Source: Pseudomonas fulva (GTDB lineage Bacteria > Pseudomonadota > Gammaproteobacteria > Pseudomonadales > Pseudomonadaceae). Taken from it: a stretch of DNA of 64,000 nucleotides. Position numbers and translations under genes: made by a program. The notes under the pieces are model-generated. The model worked only from the letters and a program-made list of their open reading frames with translations, was not told the origin of the DNA and did no database searches. Of this stretch, positions 1 through 11,379 are shown in pieces (position 1 is the first letter of the stretch; every line of letters starts with the position of its first letter). The stretch spans positions 1 to 64,000 of the forward strand of contig NZ_JADNYP010000013.1 in assembly GCF_015680705.1 (NCBI RefSeq). Direction: 5' to 3'.

Positions 1-132
1 GATTCGAAAGGCCGTCAAGCTTTTATTTAAAAAATTCAGACACATGTCTTTTCATAGATTTCTGACAATGGTTGATGGGGGTCTGACTTGCGCACTATAT
101 TGCACCTCTCTTCATTTCAGGACTCCGTCTCC
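1..132. other. Intergenic left edge, upstream of rhtA-like gene
   Basis: This AT-rich stretch carries no supportable reading frame. A TTG at 88 is in frame with the exporter that follows, but the ATG at 133 gives the usual length of the family, so I treat 1-132 as the upstream region. No convincing promoter pair was found by eye. Confidence 0.5.
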
Positions 133-1020
133 ATGGACAACCGCCCACGCGGCCTGGTCACTGCATTGTTTCCGATCGGCCTGCTTCTGATCGCGATGAC
201 CTCGATCCAGTCCGGCGCCTCGCTGGCCAAGTCGATGTTCCCGGTCGTGGGCGCGCAAGGCACCACGACGCTGCGCCTGTTCTTCGCGAGCATCATCATG
301 CTCTTGCTGCTACGACCATGGCGTGTACGCATGACAAAAAGCACCTTGCGCAGCGTGGTCGTCTATGGCTTGGCACTGGGCGGCATGAACTTGCTTTTCT
401 ATATGGCGGTGCGCAGTGTACCGCTAGGTATCGCGGTCGCGCTCGAGTTCACCGGCCCGCTGGCGGTAGCCATCCTCGCCTCGCGTCGCCTCATCGACTT
501 CCTGTGGATCGCCCTGGCCGTTGCCGGATTGTTCCTGTTGATTCCCCTTGGCGCCAGTGACAGCGCCATCGACCCGCTTGGTGCAGCCTACGCACTCGGT
601 GCTGGAGTCTGCTGGGCACTGTATATCCTGTTCGGCCAGCGCGCCGGTGCCGAGCATGGCGTGCAGACGGCAGCGCTGGGTGTCGTGATTGCCGCCTTCT
701 TCGTTGCCCCCATAGGCATCGTCCATGCCGGTAGTGCCTTGCTCACGCCAGGCTTGATTCCTGTCGCCGTGGGCGTGGCCGTGTTGTCCACCGCGCTACC
801 GTACAGCCTGGAAATGGTTGCCCTGACACGCATGCCCGCGCGCACCTTCGGCACCCTGATGAGTGTCGAGCCGGTAGTCGCCGCGGTCTCAGGCCTGGTT
901 TTTCTGGGCGAGGTGCTCAGCCCGCTGCAATGGCTGGCGATCGCTGCAATCATCACGGCTTCGATCGGCGCTACGCTGAGCATGAAGAGCCAACCCGCGC
1001 CACCTGTCGCGGCCGACTGA
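133..1020 (+). CDS. rhtA: EamA/DMT-family inner-membrane exporter, RhtA-like
   Basis: This 295-residue protein is almost entirely hydrophobic, with about ten predicted membrane segments in two repeated EamA halves, the layout of the drug/metabolite transporter superfamily. Its length and a C-terminal half rich in small residues (around MSVEPVVAAVSGLVFLGE) resemble the RhtA threonine/homoserine exporter of the inner membrane. The ATG at 133 is preferred over an in-frame TTG at 88. The substrate is inferred from family only; other EamA proteins export other amino acids or metabolites. The gene stands alone, with a lipoprotein gene 180 bases downstream. Confidence 0.8.
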   Translation: MDNRPRGLVTALFPIGLLLIAMTSIQSGASLAKSMFPVVGAQGTTTLRLFFASIIMLLLLRPWRVRMTKSTLRSVVVYGLALGGMNLLFYMAVRSVPLGIAVALEFTGPLAVAILASRRLIDFLWIALAVAGLFLLIPLGASDSAIDPLGAAYALGAGVCWALYILFGQRAGAEHGVQTAALGVVIAAFFVAPIGIVHAGSALLTPGLIPVAVGVAVLSTALPYSLEMVALTRMPARTFGTLMSVEPVVAAVSGLVFLGEVLSPLQWLAIAAIITASIGATLSMKSQPAPPVAAD

Positions 1021-1200
1021 TATGAGAAAGGTTGTCATTTGGTGGAGGCTGAGTCATTGTGCCACGAACCTGGTCTGACTAAGCTGTCACAAAACCATAA
1101 TCTGCTGACGATCTACTGAAGCACAAGGAAGCAGGCACCGTTCAGGACGAAGCGACAATGACGAGACCCGAGCTATTGGTCGGGCTGTATAAGGACAGGA

Positions 1201-1482
1201 ATGAAACGTATTTTGATCATCCTGGCCATCCTGGCTATCGCCGGGTGTGCCGCCACTGCGAAGACCGAAGTCAAGCGAGGAAAGAAAGGACTGCATGTGA
1301 ACTGCTCGGGCCTGTCCTCTTCCTGGGACAGGTGCTACGAACGAGCAGCGGCATCCTGCGGCAAACGAGGCTATCGGGTCGTGGCCCGCTCCGGGGACGC
1401 CGACGAGGAGCCAGGCGACTATCTTTTCGGCATCAACCCCGCCGGTTACACGAGCCGTAGCATGATCGTGCTGTGCAAGTAA
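1201..1482 (+). CDS. Small conserved lipoprotein, unknown function
   Basis: A 93-residue protein with a short basic N-terminus, a hydrophobic stretch and a lipobox ending IAGC, so it is probably a lipid-anchored envelope protein. The mature part has three further cysteines (VNCSG, DRCYERAAASCG) plus one near the C-terminus, which could form disulfides in the periplasm. The start is supported by an AAGGA five bases upstream of ATG 1201. I do not recognise a named family. A perfect inverted repeat follows the stop codon. Confidence 0.7.
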   Translation: MKRILIILAILAIAGCAATAKTEVKRGKKGLHVNCSGLSSSWDRCYERAAASCGKRGYRVVARSGDADEEPGDYLFGINPAGYTSRSMIVLCK

Positions 1483-1487
1483 GTCGT

Positions 1488-1520
1488 CGGACGAACGCAA
1501 CAGCCACCTGCGTTCGTCCG
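1488..1520. terminator. Hairpin between convergent genes
   Basis: Arms 1488-1499 and 1509-1520 are a perfect 12-base inverted repeat with a 9-base loop. It lies just past the stop of the lipoprotein gene and 10 bases past the stop of the convergent aminopeptidase gene. This position suggests a shared bidirectional terminator, although there is no T-run on either side. Confidence 0.6.
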
Positions 1521-1530
1521 CACGCGGTGA

Positions 1531-3339
1531 TCAGATCGGCGCCGTGCGCGCTTCCAGCCATCGAAGCGCCTCGCCTTCGACCAACGGCGCCAGTCGCGCC
1601 CGAACCTCCCGATGATAGTCATTCAACCACTGGCGCTCCTCCAGCGTCAGTAACTCCGGTAGCAAGCAGCGTGTATCGATCGGACACAAGGTCAGGGTCT
1701 CGAAGGCCAGGAAACGCCCAAAGTCCCCTTCGCCTGCTTGACGATTGACAACCAGGTTCTCGATTCGCACGCCCCATTGTCCAGGCCGATAGGTACCCGG
1801 CTCGATCGAGGTGATCATGCCCGGCAGCATCGCTGTCTGGGGCGTCGGCGAAGCCTGGTAGGCAATGACTTGCGGGCCTTCGTGAACGTTCAGGAAGTAG
1901 CCGACGCCGTGGCCGGTCCCATGTCCATAGTCGACGTGCCCTGCCCAGAGCGGCGCGCGCGCGATCGCATCGAGCAACGGTGCGAGAATTCCCTGCGGGA
2001 ACTTGGCGCGCGACAAGGCAATCATGCCTTTGAGTACGCGCGTGCAATCATGCTTCTGCGCCTGACTCGGCTCACCGACCGGCACCATGCGGGTGATATC
2101 GGTCGTTCCGCCAAGGTACTGCCCTCCCGAATCGATGAGCAGCAAGCCATCATCGACGATAGCGGCATGGTCTTGCTCGGTCGCTCGATAATGCGGCATG
2201 GCGCCATTGGCGTTGAATGCAGCGATGGTGGCGAAGCTGGGCGAAACGAAGCCTGGGCGTCTGGCGCGTGCCGCGGTCAGCTGCTGGTCCACGGTCAGTT
2301 CGGTGACGCCGCCAGCCCGCTGCGCCGGCTCGAACCAGGCGAAGAACTCGCACAGCGCAGCGCCGTCTTCCTCCATGGCCCCGCGGATATGAACAAGCTC
2401 CGCCTCGGTCTTGCAAGCTTTCGCCAATGTGGTCGGATTAGGCCCCTCCAGCAAGCGCACCTGGGCTGGCACGTTGTCCAGCAGACCACACGTCACGCGA
2501 GCCGGGTCGATCAGCAGGCTGCTGCCCGGGGCGAGCGAAGCCAGTGCAGGGCCGACACGGGTGTAGTCCTGCAGCTCTACCCCGTCGGCTACCAGCCGCT
2601 CGCGCAGCGCCTGGGCGACCTTGCCTGGGGCGATGAACAGCACGGCTCGGTCCTGCCCGACCAGTGCGAACGAGACGAACACCGGGTTATAGGAAACATC
2701 TCGGCCGCGCAAATTGAAAAGCCAGGCGATGTCGTCCAGCGTTGCCAGAAAGTGCCAATCGGCTCCCTTGTCCTGCAAAGCGCGTCGCAACTGAGCCAGT
2801 TTCTGCGTGCGAGAGCTGCCTGGATACGGCGGCAGGTGCTCGTGGATCCGATGCCCCGGCAGGGCCGGGCGCTCCTCCCAGACGGCGCTGAGCAAGTCCC
2901 GCGTGGTGACCAGGCGGGCCTGCCGAACGGCCAGTCGCTCTTGCAACTGCCGGGCAATGCTCAGCGAGAGCACCGCCCCATCCACAGCCACCGTGGAGTG
3001 TGGCCCAGCTTGCTCGACAAGCCAGTCGAAGGCATTGGGTAGCCCGGGCGCCAGCTTCATCAGCGCGATCGCAGTGCCTGCCAGGTCCTTGCCGGCCTGC
3101 TCCCAATACCGACTGTCGACCCAGAGCCCGGCGAAATCCGCCGTCACCACCAGGGTGCCGACCGAACCGTGGAAACCGGACAGCCATTGCCGTCCCTGCC
3201 AGTGGCCAGGCAGGTACTCGGAAAGGTGTGGATCCGACGATGGTACCAACAGGGCCTGGACACCCTCCGCGCTCATCACCTCGCGCAGGCGCGCCAGGCG
3301 GACGGATACTACCTGTGGCCTACTGTTCTGATCGTTCAT
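1531..3339 (-). CDS. M24B aminopeptidase P-family metallopeptidase
   Basis: A 602-residue cytosolic peptidase with the three-part layout of long aminopeptidase P proteins: two creatinase-like N-terminal domains (about 10-310), the M24 pita-bread catalytic domain (about 320-535) and a short M24_C tail. The dinuclear metal ligands are visible as Asp in LLIDSGG, Asp in TTDITR, His in DYGHGTGHG, Glu in SIEPGT and Glu in RIENLV. It probably removes N-terminal residues preceding proline. I chose ATG 3339 (MNDQNSRP) over an upstream in-frame start at 3363, since family members begin near this point. Confidence 0.9.
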   Translation of the reverse strand: MNDQNSRPQVVSVRLARLREVMSAEGVQALLVPSSDPHLSEYLPGHWQGRQWLSGFHGSVGTLVVTADFAGLWVDSRYWEQAGKDLAGTAIALMKLAPGLPNAFDWLVEQAGPHSTVAVDGAVLSLSIARQLQERLAVRQARLVTTRDLLSAVWEERPALPGHRIHEHLPPYPGSSRTQKLAQLRRALQDKGADWHFLATLDDIAWLFNLRGRDVSYNPVFVSFALVGQDRAVLFIAPGKVAQALRERLVADGVELQDYTRVGPALASLAPGSSLLIDPARVTCGLLDNVPAQVRLLEGPNPTTLAKACKTEAELVHIRGAMEEDGAALCEFFAWFEPAQRAGGVTELTVDQQLTAARARRPGFVSPSFATIAAFNANGAMPHYRATEQDHAAIVDDGLLLIDSGGQYLGGTTDITRMVPVGEPSQAQKHDCTRVLKGMIALSRAKFPQGILAPLLDAIARAPLWAGHVDYGHGTGHGVGYFLNVHEGPQVIAYQASPTPQTAMLPGMITSIEPGTYRPGQWGVRIENLVVNRQAGEGDFGRFLAFETLTLCPIDTRCLLPELLTLEERQWLNDYHREVRARLAPLVEGEALRWLEARTAPI

Positions 3340-3447
3340 GCACACTCCTGCGGACACATCCAAGATTGTTCAGGCTCCGATGATGGAACAGCCGCGAGCC
3401 ACTCGCAATCGGCATGGGTTGGTCTCTGTCAGGGTTCACTCCAACCG

Positions 3448-4071
3448 CTAGCCGAGCGCGAACAGCTGCTCGGCCCTGTTCGCCACGATGACGCAGCAAA
3501 AGGCTAGATGACGATCGACCGAACGCTCGACCTGTCGCAAGGTCGCGGCGTGGATGCGCAGCCGACCTTCGACCTGCAGATGCTCTAGCAAGGTGGCGCC
3601 TTGGGGGCGAACGATGACGATGGCTCTCCCACCAGGGCCGCAGGTGTCGTACGAACTGACGGCGCTGGGTATCGCTGACCTGGCTCCAGAGGCTGGGTAC
3701 ATGGGCGCGTACGGTGTCAAGCGGAGCCTGCCAGTCGATGCCCCGTACCATTGCAAGCCGGCACTCGGCGCCCAATGCGCGACTCAATTGCAGGGGAGTA
3801 GCCACTACCATCGATCACGCCAGAAAATCCTCCCAGGGCGGTGACTGGCGCCGCGGAGGTGGCAGCAGTTCATCCGTGCCGCATTGGCATTGAGGGTTTG
3901 CTCAGGCTCGCTGGCGCTATAGGCCTCGCCACGTCCCAACTGCGCGCGTGGCTCGACGATCGTCAGACGGCGCTTGCCAGGCTGACGCAACAAATGCGCG
4001 GCCAGGAGACTGCCACTCACCCCACCGCCAATGATGAGCGCATCGCATGGATCGTTGAGCGACTCGCTCAT
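3448..4071 (-). pseudogene. Decayed FAD/NAD(P)-binding protein gene
   Basis: The first about 65 codons from 4071 encode a dinucleotide-binding start (ALIIGGGVSGSLLAAHLL, then a LNANAARM motif) typical of FAD/NAD(P)-binding proteins of about 450-480 residues. The frame then runs to a stop at 3805. A different frame (about 3811 to 3620) carries family-like C-terminal sequence (GIDWQAPLDTVR, then RQFVRHLRPWWESHRHR), and the first frame resumes with LLEHLQVEGRLRIHAATL to a stop at 3448. The order of pieces, the missing middle and the two frame changes point to an internal deletion plus frameshifts. The family call is from remembered sequence patterns. Confidence 0.7.
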
Positions 4072-4162
4072 GGTTCTGCTTCATCGTTTTCACGGATCAT
4101 AAGCCAGGGCATCGCAAGCCGAAGCTGGCCGATACCAAAGTACGAACGGCGCAAGCAGTCGT

Positions 4163-4726
4163 TCAGATCACCACATTGCGCACGAAACGGGTGAGCACGG
4201 TACCGTCGTTGCGATAGGCATATTGGCAGTCGCTGGGAAAAACGAAGAACTCGCCTGCCCGCAGGCATCGCTCCTGCCCTGCCACGGTCAATGTCAGACA
4301 GCCTTCGCAGACATAGATCTGCTCGCTCCAACCCTCGGCGTCGGCCTCGCTCGCATAGTGCTCCCCCGGGGCCAGGCGCCACTCCCATAATTCCACTTCG
4401 CGCCGCGCCATGCTACTTGCCAGCAGGACGGCCCGACTTTGCGGATGCTTGCCGACCCAGGCAAGTTCGTCGATGCGTGCCAGATCACTACGCTCAGGTG
4501 CCTGGACCAGCCTGCTGAACGCGACTCCCAAGGCCTCGGCGATCAGGTCGAGCGTGGTCAGGCTGACATTGCTCTCGCCGGCCTCGATGGCGACCAGCAT
4601 GCGTCGGCTCACGCCGGAACGCGCCGCCAGCGCGCTCTGGCTCAGGTCCGCGGCATGCCGCAGCTGCCGCACGTTCAAGCCCACATGCTGCAAGACCGGA
4701 GCGCGATGAAGGGATGGCTTATGCAC
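4163..4726 (-). CDS. XRE-family regulator with C-terminal cupin domain
   Basis: A 187-residue DNA-binding protein. Residues about 15-70 form a helix-turn-helix (VRQLRHAADLSQSALAARSG, then SRRMLVAIEAGESNVSLTTL), and residues about 105-185 form a small-molecule-binding cupin barrel (EQIYVCEGCLTLTV, FFVFPSDCQYAYRN). Such XRE-cupin regulators usually respond to a metabolite and often control adjacent transporter or catabolic genes. Its neighbours are the decayed FAD gene (same strand) and the mrp operon (divergent), so its target is unclear. The palindromes in 4921-4992 are possible operators. Confidence 0.85.
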   Translation of the reverse strand: MHKPSLHRAPVLQHVGLNVRQLRHAADLSQSALAARSGVSRRMLVAIEAGESNVSLTTLDLIAEALGVAFSRLVQAPERSDLARIDELAWVGKHPQSRAVLLASSMARREVELWEWRLAPGEHYASEADAEGWSEQIYVCEGCLTLTVAGQERCLRAGEFFVFPSDCQYAYRNDGTVLTRFVRNVVI

Positions 4727-4975
4727 GGGAGTGCCTACACGGAAAGAGGTTGCGCATCATACTGCCCACTTGCACTGGAGTGTGCGGTACGCTCGGCGGG
4801 CGCGCAAGGACGAGGCCCTTCAGGTGCCTGGCGACAGGCGCGCGGCGATGAAGTGAACCTTACCAGGCTTGGCCAGGTCAGCAGTCATAGTCGATGCCGA
4901 ACCATGCACCAGGCGGCCCCGATCCGTGAAGTCCAACGGATCACCCTTCGCTTGAAATCAAATGTTATAAAAAAT

Positions 4976-4992
4976 CAGGTATTCAGTACCTG
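4976..4992 (-). terminator. Terminator-like hairpin, reverse strand
   Basis: Read on the reverse strand, arms 4992-4987 and 4981-4976 form a six-base-pair stem with a five-base loop, followed by a T-run (4974-4969). There is no obvious reverse-strand gene feeding into it, so it may be a relic or an operator palindrome. Confidence 0.35.
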
Positions 4993-5020
4993 TTTGCATG
5001 GCTCCGGGACAGCTTGCGTG

Positions 5021-5049
5021 TTGGTGATCATCCGCGCCACACGTATGAT
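5021..5049 (+). promoter_or_regulatory. Putative sigma70 promoter of mrp operon
   Basis: TTGGTG at 5021-5026 and TATGAT at 5044-5049 are separated by 17 bases. The predicted transcript would start near 5056, giving a leader of about 23 bases before the mrpA ATG at 5079. The call rests on motif and spacing only. Confidence 0.45.
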
Positions 5050-5078
5050 CTTTGGCAAACTCCAGCAGATAGAACGCT

Positions 5079-7996
<2,918 letters not shown>

Positions 7997-7997
<1 letters not shown>

Positions 7998-8341
7998 TGG
8001 AAGAAGTGATCGCAGTCGCCATCGGAGTGCTGGCCGCCTCAGGCGTCTGGCTCGTCCTGCGCCCCCGGACCTATCAGGTCATCATGGGCTTGTGTCTGCT
8101 CACCTACGGGGTGAACTTGTTCATCTTCAGCATGGGCAGCCTGTTCATTGGCAAGGAGCCGATCATCAAGGAGGGCGTTCCCCAGGACTTGCTGCACTAC
8201 ACCGATCCGCTGCCACAGGCGCTGGTACTGACGGCCATCGTCATCAGCTTCGCCATGACGGCGCTGTTCCTGGTGGTCCTGCTCGCTTCCCGGGGCCTGA
8301 CCGGCACTGACCACGTCGACGGCCGGGAGCGTGAAGAGTGA
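7997..8341 (+). CDS. mrpC: Mrp antiporter subunit C
   Basis: A 114-residue protein with three membrane segments, related to complex I NuoK. MrpC motifs include YQVIMGLCLLTYGVNLFIF and DPLPQALVLTAIVISFAMTA. Start ATG 7997 overlaps the mrpA stop by one base, and the stop overlaps the mrpD start by four bases (GTGA), so translation is probably coupled. A longer in-frame ORF beginning at 7694 is not used, because its extra part lies inside mrpA. Confidence 0.93.
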
Positions 8342-10017
8342 GCCTGGTGAACCAGTTGATCATCGTACCCATCCTGCTGCCCCTGCTGACGGCGGCGCTG
8401 TTGCTGCTGCTTGGCGAGAAGCGTCGACCGCTCAAGGCAAGGATCAACCTGCTGTCGACCTTGCTCGGGCTGGCAGTGGCCATGACCCTGTTGTTCTGGG
8501 TACGCAGCCACGGCCAGGCCGAGTCGATCGGCGTCTACTTGCCCGGCAACTGGCCCGCGCCGTTCGGCATCGTGCTGGTGGTAGACCATCTCAGTGCCAT
8601 GATGCTGACACTGACCAGCGTGATGGGTGCCTGCGCCCTGGTCTTCGCACGGGCCCGCTGGGATGCCGCCGGGGCCAGTTTTCACGCCTTGTTCCAAATT
8701 CAGCTGATGGGCTTGTACGGCGCCTTCCTGACCGCGGACCTGTTCAACCTGTTCGTGTTCTTCGAAGTGCTTCTGGCAGCCTCCTACGGCCTGCTGCTGC
8801 ATGGCTCGGGTCGCGCCCGGGTAAAGGCGGGCCTGCACTACATCGCGATCAACCTGTTCGCTTCTTCGCTGTTTCTGGTGGGCGCGGCGATGCTCTACGG
8901 CGTCACCGGAACCCTGAACATGGCCGACCTGTCGCTGAAGATCCCCCTGGTTCCCGAAGCGGACCGTGGCCTGCTGCACGCAGGTGCGGCAATCCTGGCC
9001 ACCGCGTTCCTGGTGAAGGCCGGCATCTGGCCGCTGAATTTCTGGCTCGTGCCTGCCTATGCCTCGGCCAGCGCCCCCGTGGCGGCGCTGTTCGCCATCA
9101 TGACCAAGGTCGGCCTGTACGCCATCCTGCGACTCTGGACATTGCTGTTCTCTGGCCAAGCTGGCGCCTCGGCCTTGTTTGGCGGCCATTGGCTGGTCTA
9201 TGGCGGACTGGCCACGCTCGCCGTGGCGGCCGTGTCGATCCTGGCCGCCCAGCGCCTGGAGCGCATGGCCGCGTTGAGCATCCTGGTGACGGCCGGGACC
9301 ATCCTGGCCTCGATCGGGTTCGGTCAAGCGGTATTGACCGGAAGTGCCCTGTTCTACTTGGTCAGCTCGACGCTCGCCTGCTGCGCGCTCTTCCTGCTGG
9401 CGGAACTGATCGAGCGCTCGCGTTCGGCCAACGAGTTGCCGCTCGACGAAGAGGAAGAGGCGATCCCGCCGCCACTCGAATCGCTGCATCCCCCCAAGGG
9501 AATCAATCTCGACGACGAACAGAAGGCCGTGATTGGCCAGATCATCCCCTGGACCATGGCCTTCCTGGGCTTGAGCTTCATCGCGTGCGCCCTGCTGATC
9601 ATCGGCATGCCGCCGCTTTCAGGCTTTCTCGGCAAGCTTGGCCTGATCAGCGCATTGTTCAATCCTTCAGGACTGGGCGCCGGCTCGCAGCAGCCACTCG
9701 CCGCGCCTGGCTGGGGCCTGGTGATCCTGCTGGTGCTGTCCGGCATGGCCTCGCTGATCGCCTTTGGTCGAGTGGGCATCCAGCGGTTCTGGAAACCCGA
9801 GGAGACCCCGTCCCCTGCACTGCGTCGCTATGAGTGCCTACCAATCGTGGTCCTGCTTGGCCTGAGCGTGCTCGTCAGTGTCAAGGCCGAGCCGCTGTTG
9901 CGCTATACGCAGGACACCGCGGCCGAACTGCAGGCACCGGAAAACTATGTGAGGGCCGTCATGTCGACGCGCCCCGTGCCCGGTCCTACCTCGTTCGATG
10001 TGCAGGTACAGCCATGA
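8338..10017 (+). CDS. mrpD: Mrp antiporter subunit D
   Basis: A 559-residue polytopic membrane protein of the complex I ND2/ND4/ND5 antiporter-like family. Conserved parts are FFEVLLAASYGLLLHG, the KAGIWPLNFWLVPAYASASAPVAALFA stretch in pieces, and GMPPLSGFLGKLGL. It pairs with MrpA as the second ion-translocating subunit. It begins with GTG at 8338, overlapping the mrpC stop by four bases. A charged cytoplasmic insert (ELPLDEEEEAIPPP) lies near residues 365-380. The stop overlaps the start of mrpE by four bases. Confidence 0.93.
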   Translation: MSLVNQLIIVPILLPLLTAALLLLLGEKRRPLKARINLLSTLLGLAVAMTLLFWVRSHGQAESIGVYLPGNWPAPFGIVLVVDHLSAMMLTLTSVMGACALVFARARWDAAGASFHALFQIQLMGLYGAFLTADLFNLFVFFEVLLAASYGLLLHGSGRARVKAGLHYIAINLFASSLFLVGAAMLYGVTGTLNMADLSLKIPLVPEADRGLLHAGAAILATAFLVKAGIWPLNFWLVPAYASASAPVAALFAIMTKVGLYAILRLWTLLFSGQAGASALFGGHWLVYGGLATLAVAAVSILAAQRLERMAALSILVTAGTILASIGFGQAVLTGSALFYLVSSTLACCALFLLAELIERSRSANELPLDEEEEAIPPPLESLHPPKGINLDDEQKAVIGQIIPWTMAFLGLSFIACALLIIGMPPLSGFLGKLGLISALFNPSGLGAGSQQPLAAPGWGLVILLVLSGMASLIAFGRVGIQRFWKPEETPSPALRRYECLPIVVLLGLSVLVSVKAEPLLRYTQDTAAELQAPENYVRAVMSTRPVPGPTSFDVQVQP

Positions 10018-10502
10018 AGCGCCTCTTCCCTGCCCCATTGCTCTCGATCGCCCTGCTCGGCGTATGGCTGCTGCTCAACCTTTCGCTCAGCCCGGGACAG
10101 ATCCTGCTTGGCTCGGCCCTGGCGGTGCTGGGCCCGCTGCTGCTGGCCCCGCTGCGACCGCAACAAGCCAAGGTGAAGCGCCCGCTGGTGATCCTGCGAC
10201 TGCTCGGCCGGGTCGGCATCGACGTGGTGATGTCCAACCTGCAGGTCGCCCGAGGCGTGTTGCGGGCGCGACGACGGCCACCGCGCTCGGCGTTCGTGCA
10301 CATCCCCTTGTGTCTACGCGATGCGCATGGGCTTGCGGCGCTCTCGATGATCACCACCGTGGTACCTGGCACCGTCTGGTCGGAACTGGCCCTGGACCGC
10401 AGCGTGCTGCTGTTGCACATTTTCGACCTGACCGACGAAGAGGCTTTCATCGATCACTTCAAGCGTACCTACGAACGCCCGCTCATGGAGATATTCGAAT
10501 GA
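10014..10502 (+). CDS. mrpE: Mrp antiporter subunit E
   Basis: A 162-residue inner-membrane protein with an N-terminal hydrophobic block (LLSIALLGVWLLLNLSLSPG), typical of MrpE. The cytoplasmic C-terminal part ends in VPGTVWSELALD and LHIFDLTDE motifs. The ATG at 10014 overlaps the mrpD stop (ATGA), and the C-terminus overlaps mrpF in the same way. MrpE is needed for assembly or full activity of the antiporter complex. Confidence 0.92.
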   Translation: MKRLFPAPLLSIALLGVWLLLNLSLSPGQILLGSALAVLGPLLLAPLRPQQAKVKRPLVILRLLGRVGIDVVMSNLQVARGVLRARRRPPRSAFVHIPLCLRDAHGLAALSMITTVVPGTVWSELALDRSVLLLHIFDLTDEEAFIDHFKRTYERPLMEIFE

Positions 10503-10777
10503 CCGGCCTGTTAGTCAACGCCGTCCTCGCCAGCCTGTTCATCCTGGCCATCGCCATGGCCCTGGCGCTGGTCAGGTTGTTTCGCGGCCCCTCCGCACAG
10601 GACCGGGTACTGGCCCTGGACTACCTGTACATCCTGGCCATGCTGATGATGCTGGTCCTGGGCATCCGCTATGCCAGCGACACCTACTTCGAGGGCGCCT
10701 TGCTGATCGCCCTGTTCGGATTCGTCGGCTCCTTCGCGCTGGCCAAGTTCCTCCTGCGCGGTGAGGTGATCGAATGA
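10499..10777 (+). CDS. mrpF: Mrp antiporter subunit F
   Basis: A 92-residue protein with three membrane segments. The MrpF/PhaF signature is RLFRGPSAQDRVLALDYL, followed by a second hydrophobic region ending FGFVGSFALAKFLLRGEVIE. It starts with an ATG that overlaps the mrpE stop and ends overlapping the mrpG start, so all subunits are coupled. Confidence 0.92.
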   Translation: MTGLLVNAVLASLFILAIAMALALVRLFRGPSAQDRVLALDYLYILAMLMMLVLGIRYASDTYFEGALLIALFGFVGSFALAKFLLRGEVIE

Positions 10778-11139
10778 ACGAAACGGTCATCCTGCCATTC
10801 TGGCTGGAGCTGGTGGCGGCCATGCTCCTGCTCGTGGGCAGCGTGTTCGCCTTCATCGGGGCGCTGGGGCTCGTTCGGCTGAAGGATTATTTCCAGCGCA
10901 TGCATCCGCCCGCACTGGCCTCGACCATTGGTGCCTGGTGCATAGCGCTGGCATCGATCTTCTACTTTTCCGGACTCAAGCATGGGCCTGTGCTGCACGC
11001 CTGGCTGATACCCGTCCTGCTCTCGATGACGGTGCCGGTCACGACCTTGCTGCTGGCTCGGGCAGCCCTGTTCCGCAAGCGCGCCGCAGGCGAGGACGTC
11101 CCAGAAGAAGTCAGCGACGGGAATGACAGCGGCAATTGA
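10774..11139 (+). CDS. mrpG: Mrp antiporter subunit G
   Basis: A 121-residue protein with three membrane segments and the MrpG signature FAFIGALGLVRLKDYFQRMH, followed by HPPALASTIG. It is the last gene of the operon. A hydrophilic tail of about 25 residues (RKRAAGEDVPEEVSDGN) is probably cytoplasmic. No clear terminator follows; the next gene is convergent, 18 bases away. Confidence 0.92.
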   Translation: MNETVILPFWLELVAAMLLLVGSVFAFIGALGLVRLKDYFQRMHPPALASTIGAWCIALASIFYFSGLKHGPVLHAWLIPVLLSMTVPVTTLLLARAALFRKRAAGEDVPEEVSDGNDSGN

Positions 11140-11157
11140 AGCCCCGCCACCGCAGGC

Positions 11158-11379
11158 TCATGTCAGGGCCAGGCGCTGCAACTCGCGTCTGACCATGGCG
11201 GCATACTCGGCCCGCTCCAGACAGTAGAGCTGCCCGGCTACCCAACCGAGCCAGGCGCCCTGCATGACCTCGCGTTCGGCCAGAAGCTTCTTGGCCAAGT
11301 CGGTGGCCCGGGCCAGGTGCGCGGCATGGAACCTGGCCCGGTCATGGGTTCTTCCCGTCGACGCAGGGCGCACCCTCAC
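11158..11379 (-). CDS. Unknown 73-residue protein, coupled to upstream gene
   Basis: The GTG at 11379 overlaps the stop of the upstream reverse-strand gene (GTGA), which supports this start over an ATG at 11418 inside that gene. The product is helical and basic (ARATDLAKKLLAEREVMQGAW, then GQLYCLERAEYAAMVRRELQRL). No family is recognised. It has the look of a small cytosolic partner protein. Confidence 0.6.
   Translation of the reverse strand: MRVRPASTGRTHDRARFHAAHLARATDLAKKLLAEREVMQGAWLGWVAGQLYCLERAEYAAMVRRELQRLALT

Larger units (their letters stand above)
4727..5078. other. 352-base intergenic region upstream of mrp operon
   Basis: No full gene is supported. It holds two inverted repeats (arms 4921-4927/4936-4942 and 4976-4981/4987-4992), a sigma70-like promoter at 5021-5049, and a 22-codon reverse-strand ORF at 4820-4888 (MTADLAKPGKVHFIAARL...) whose start looks like protein-coding sequence. 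The last could be the stump of a lost gene. Confidence 0.45.

Noticed and set aside
88..132. TTG start 15 codons upstream of the RhtA-like gene
   Set aside because: The ATG at 133 gives the normal family length, and the extra residues are not membrane-like.
8197..9489. 430-codon reverse-strand ORF inside mrpC/mrpD
   Set aside because: Same shadow composition (Gln, Arg, Gly rich); mrpD is certain on the forward strand.
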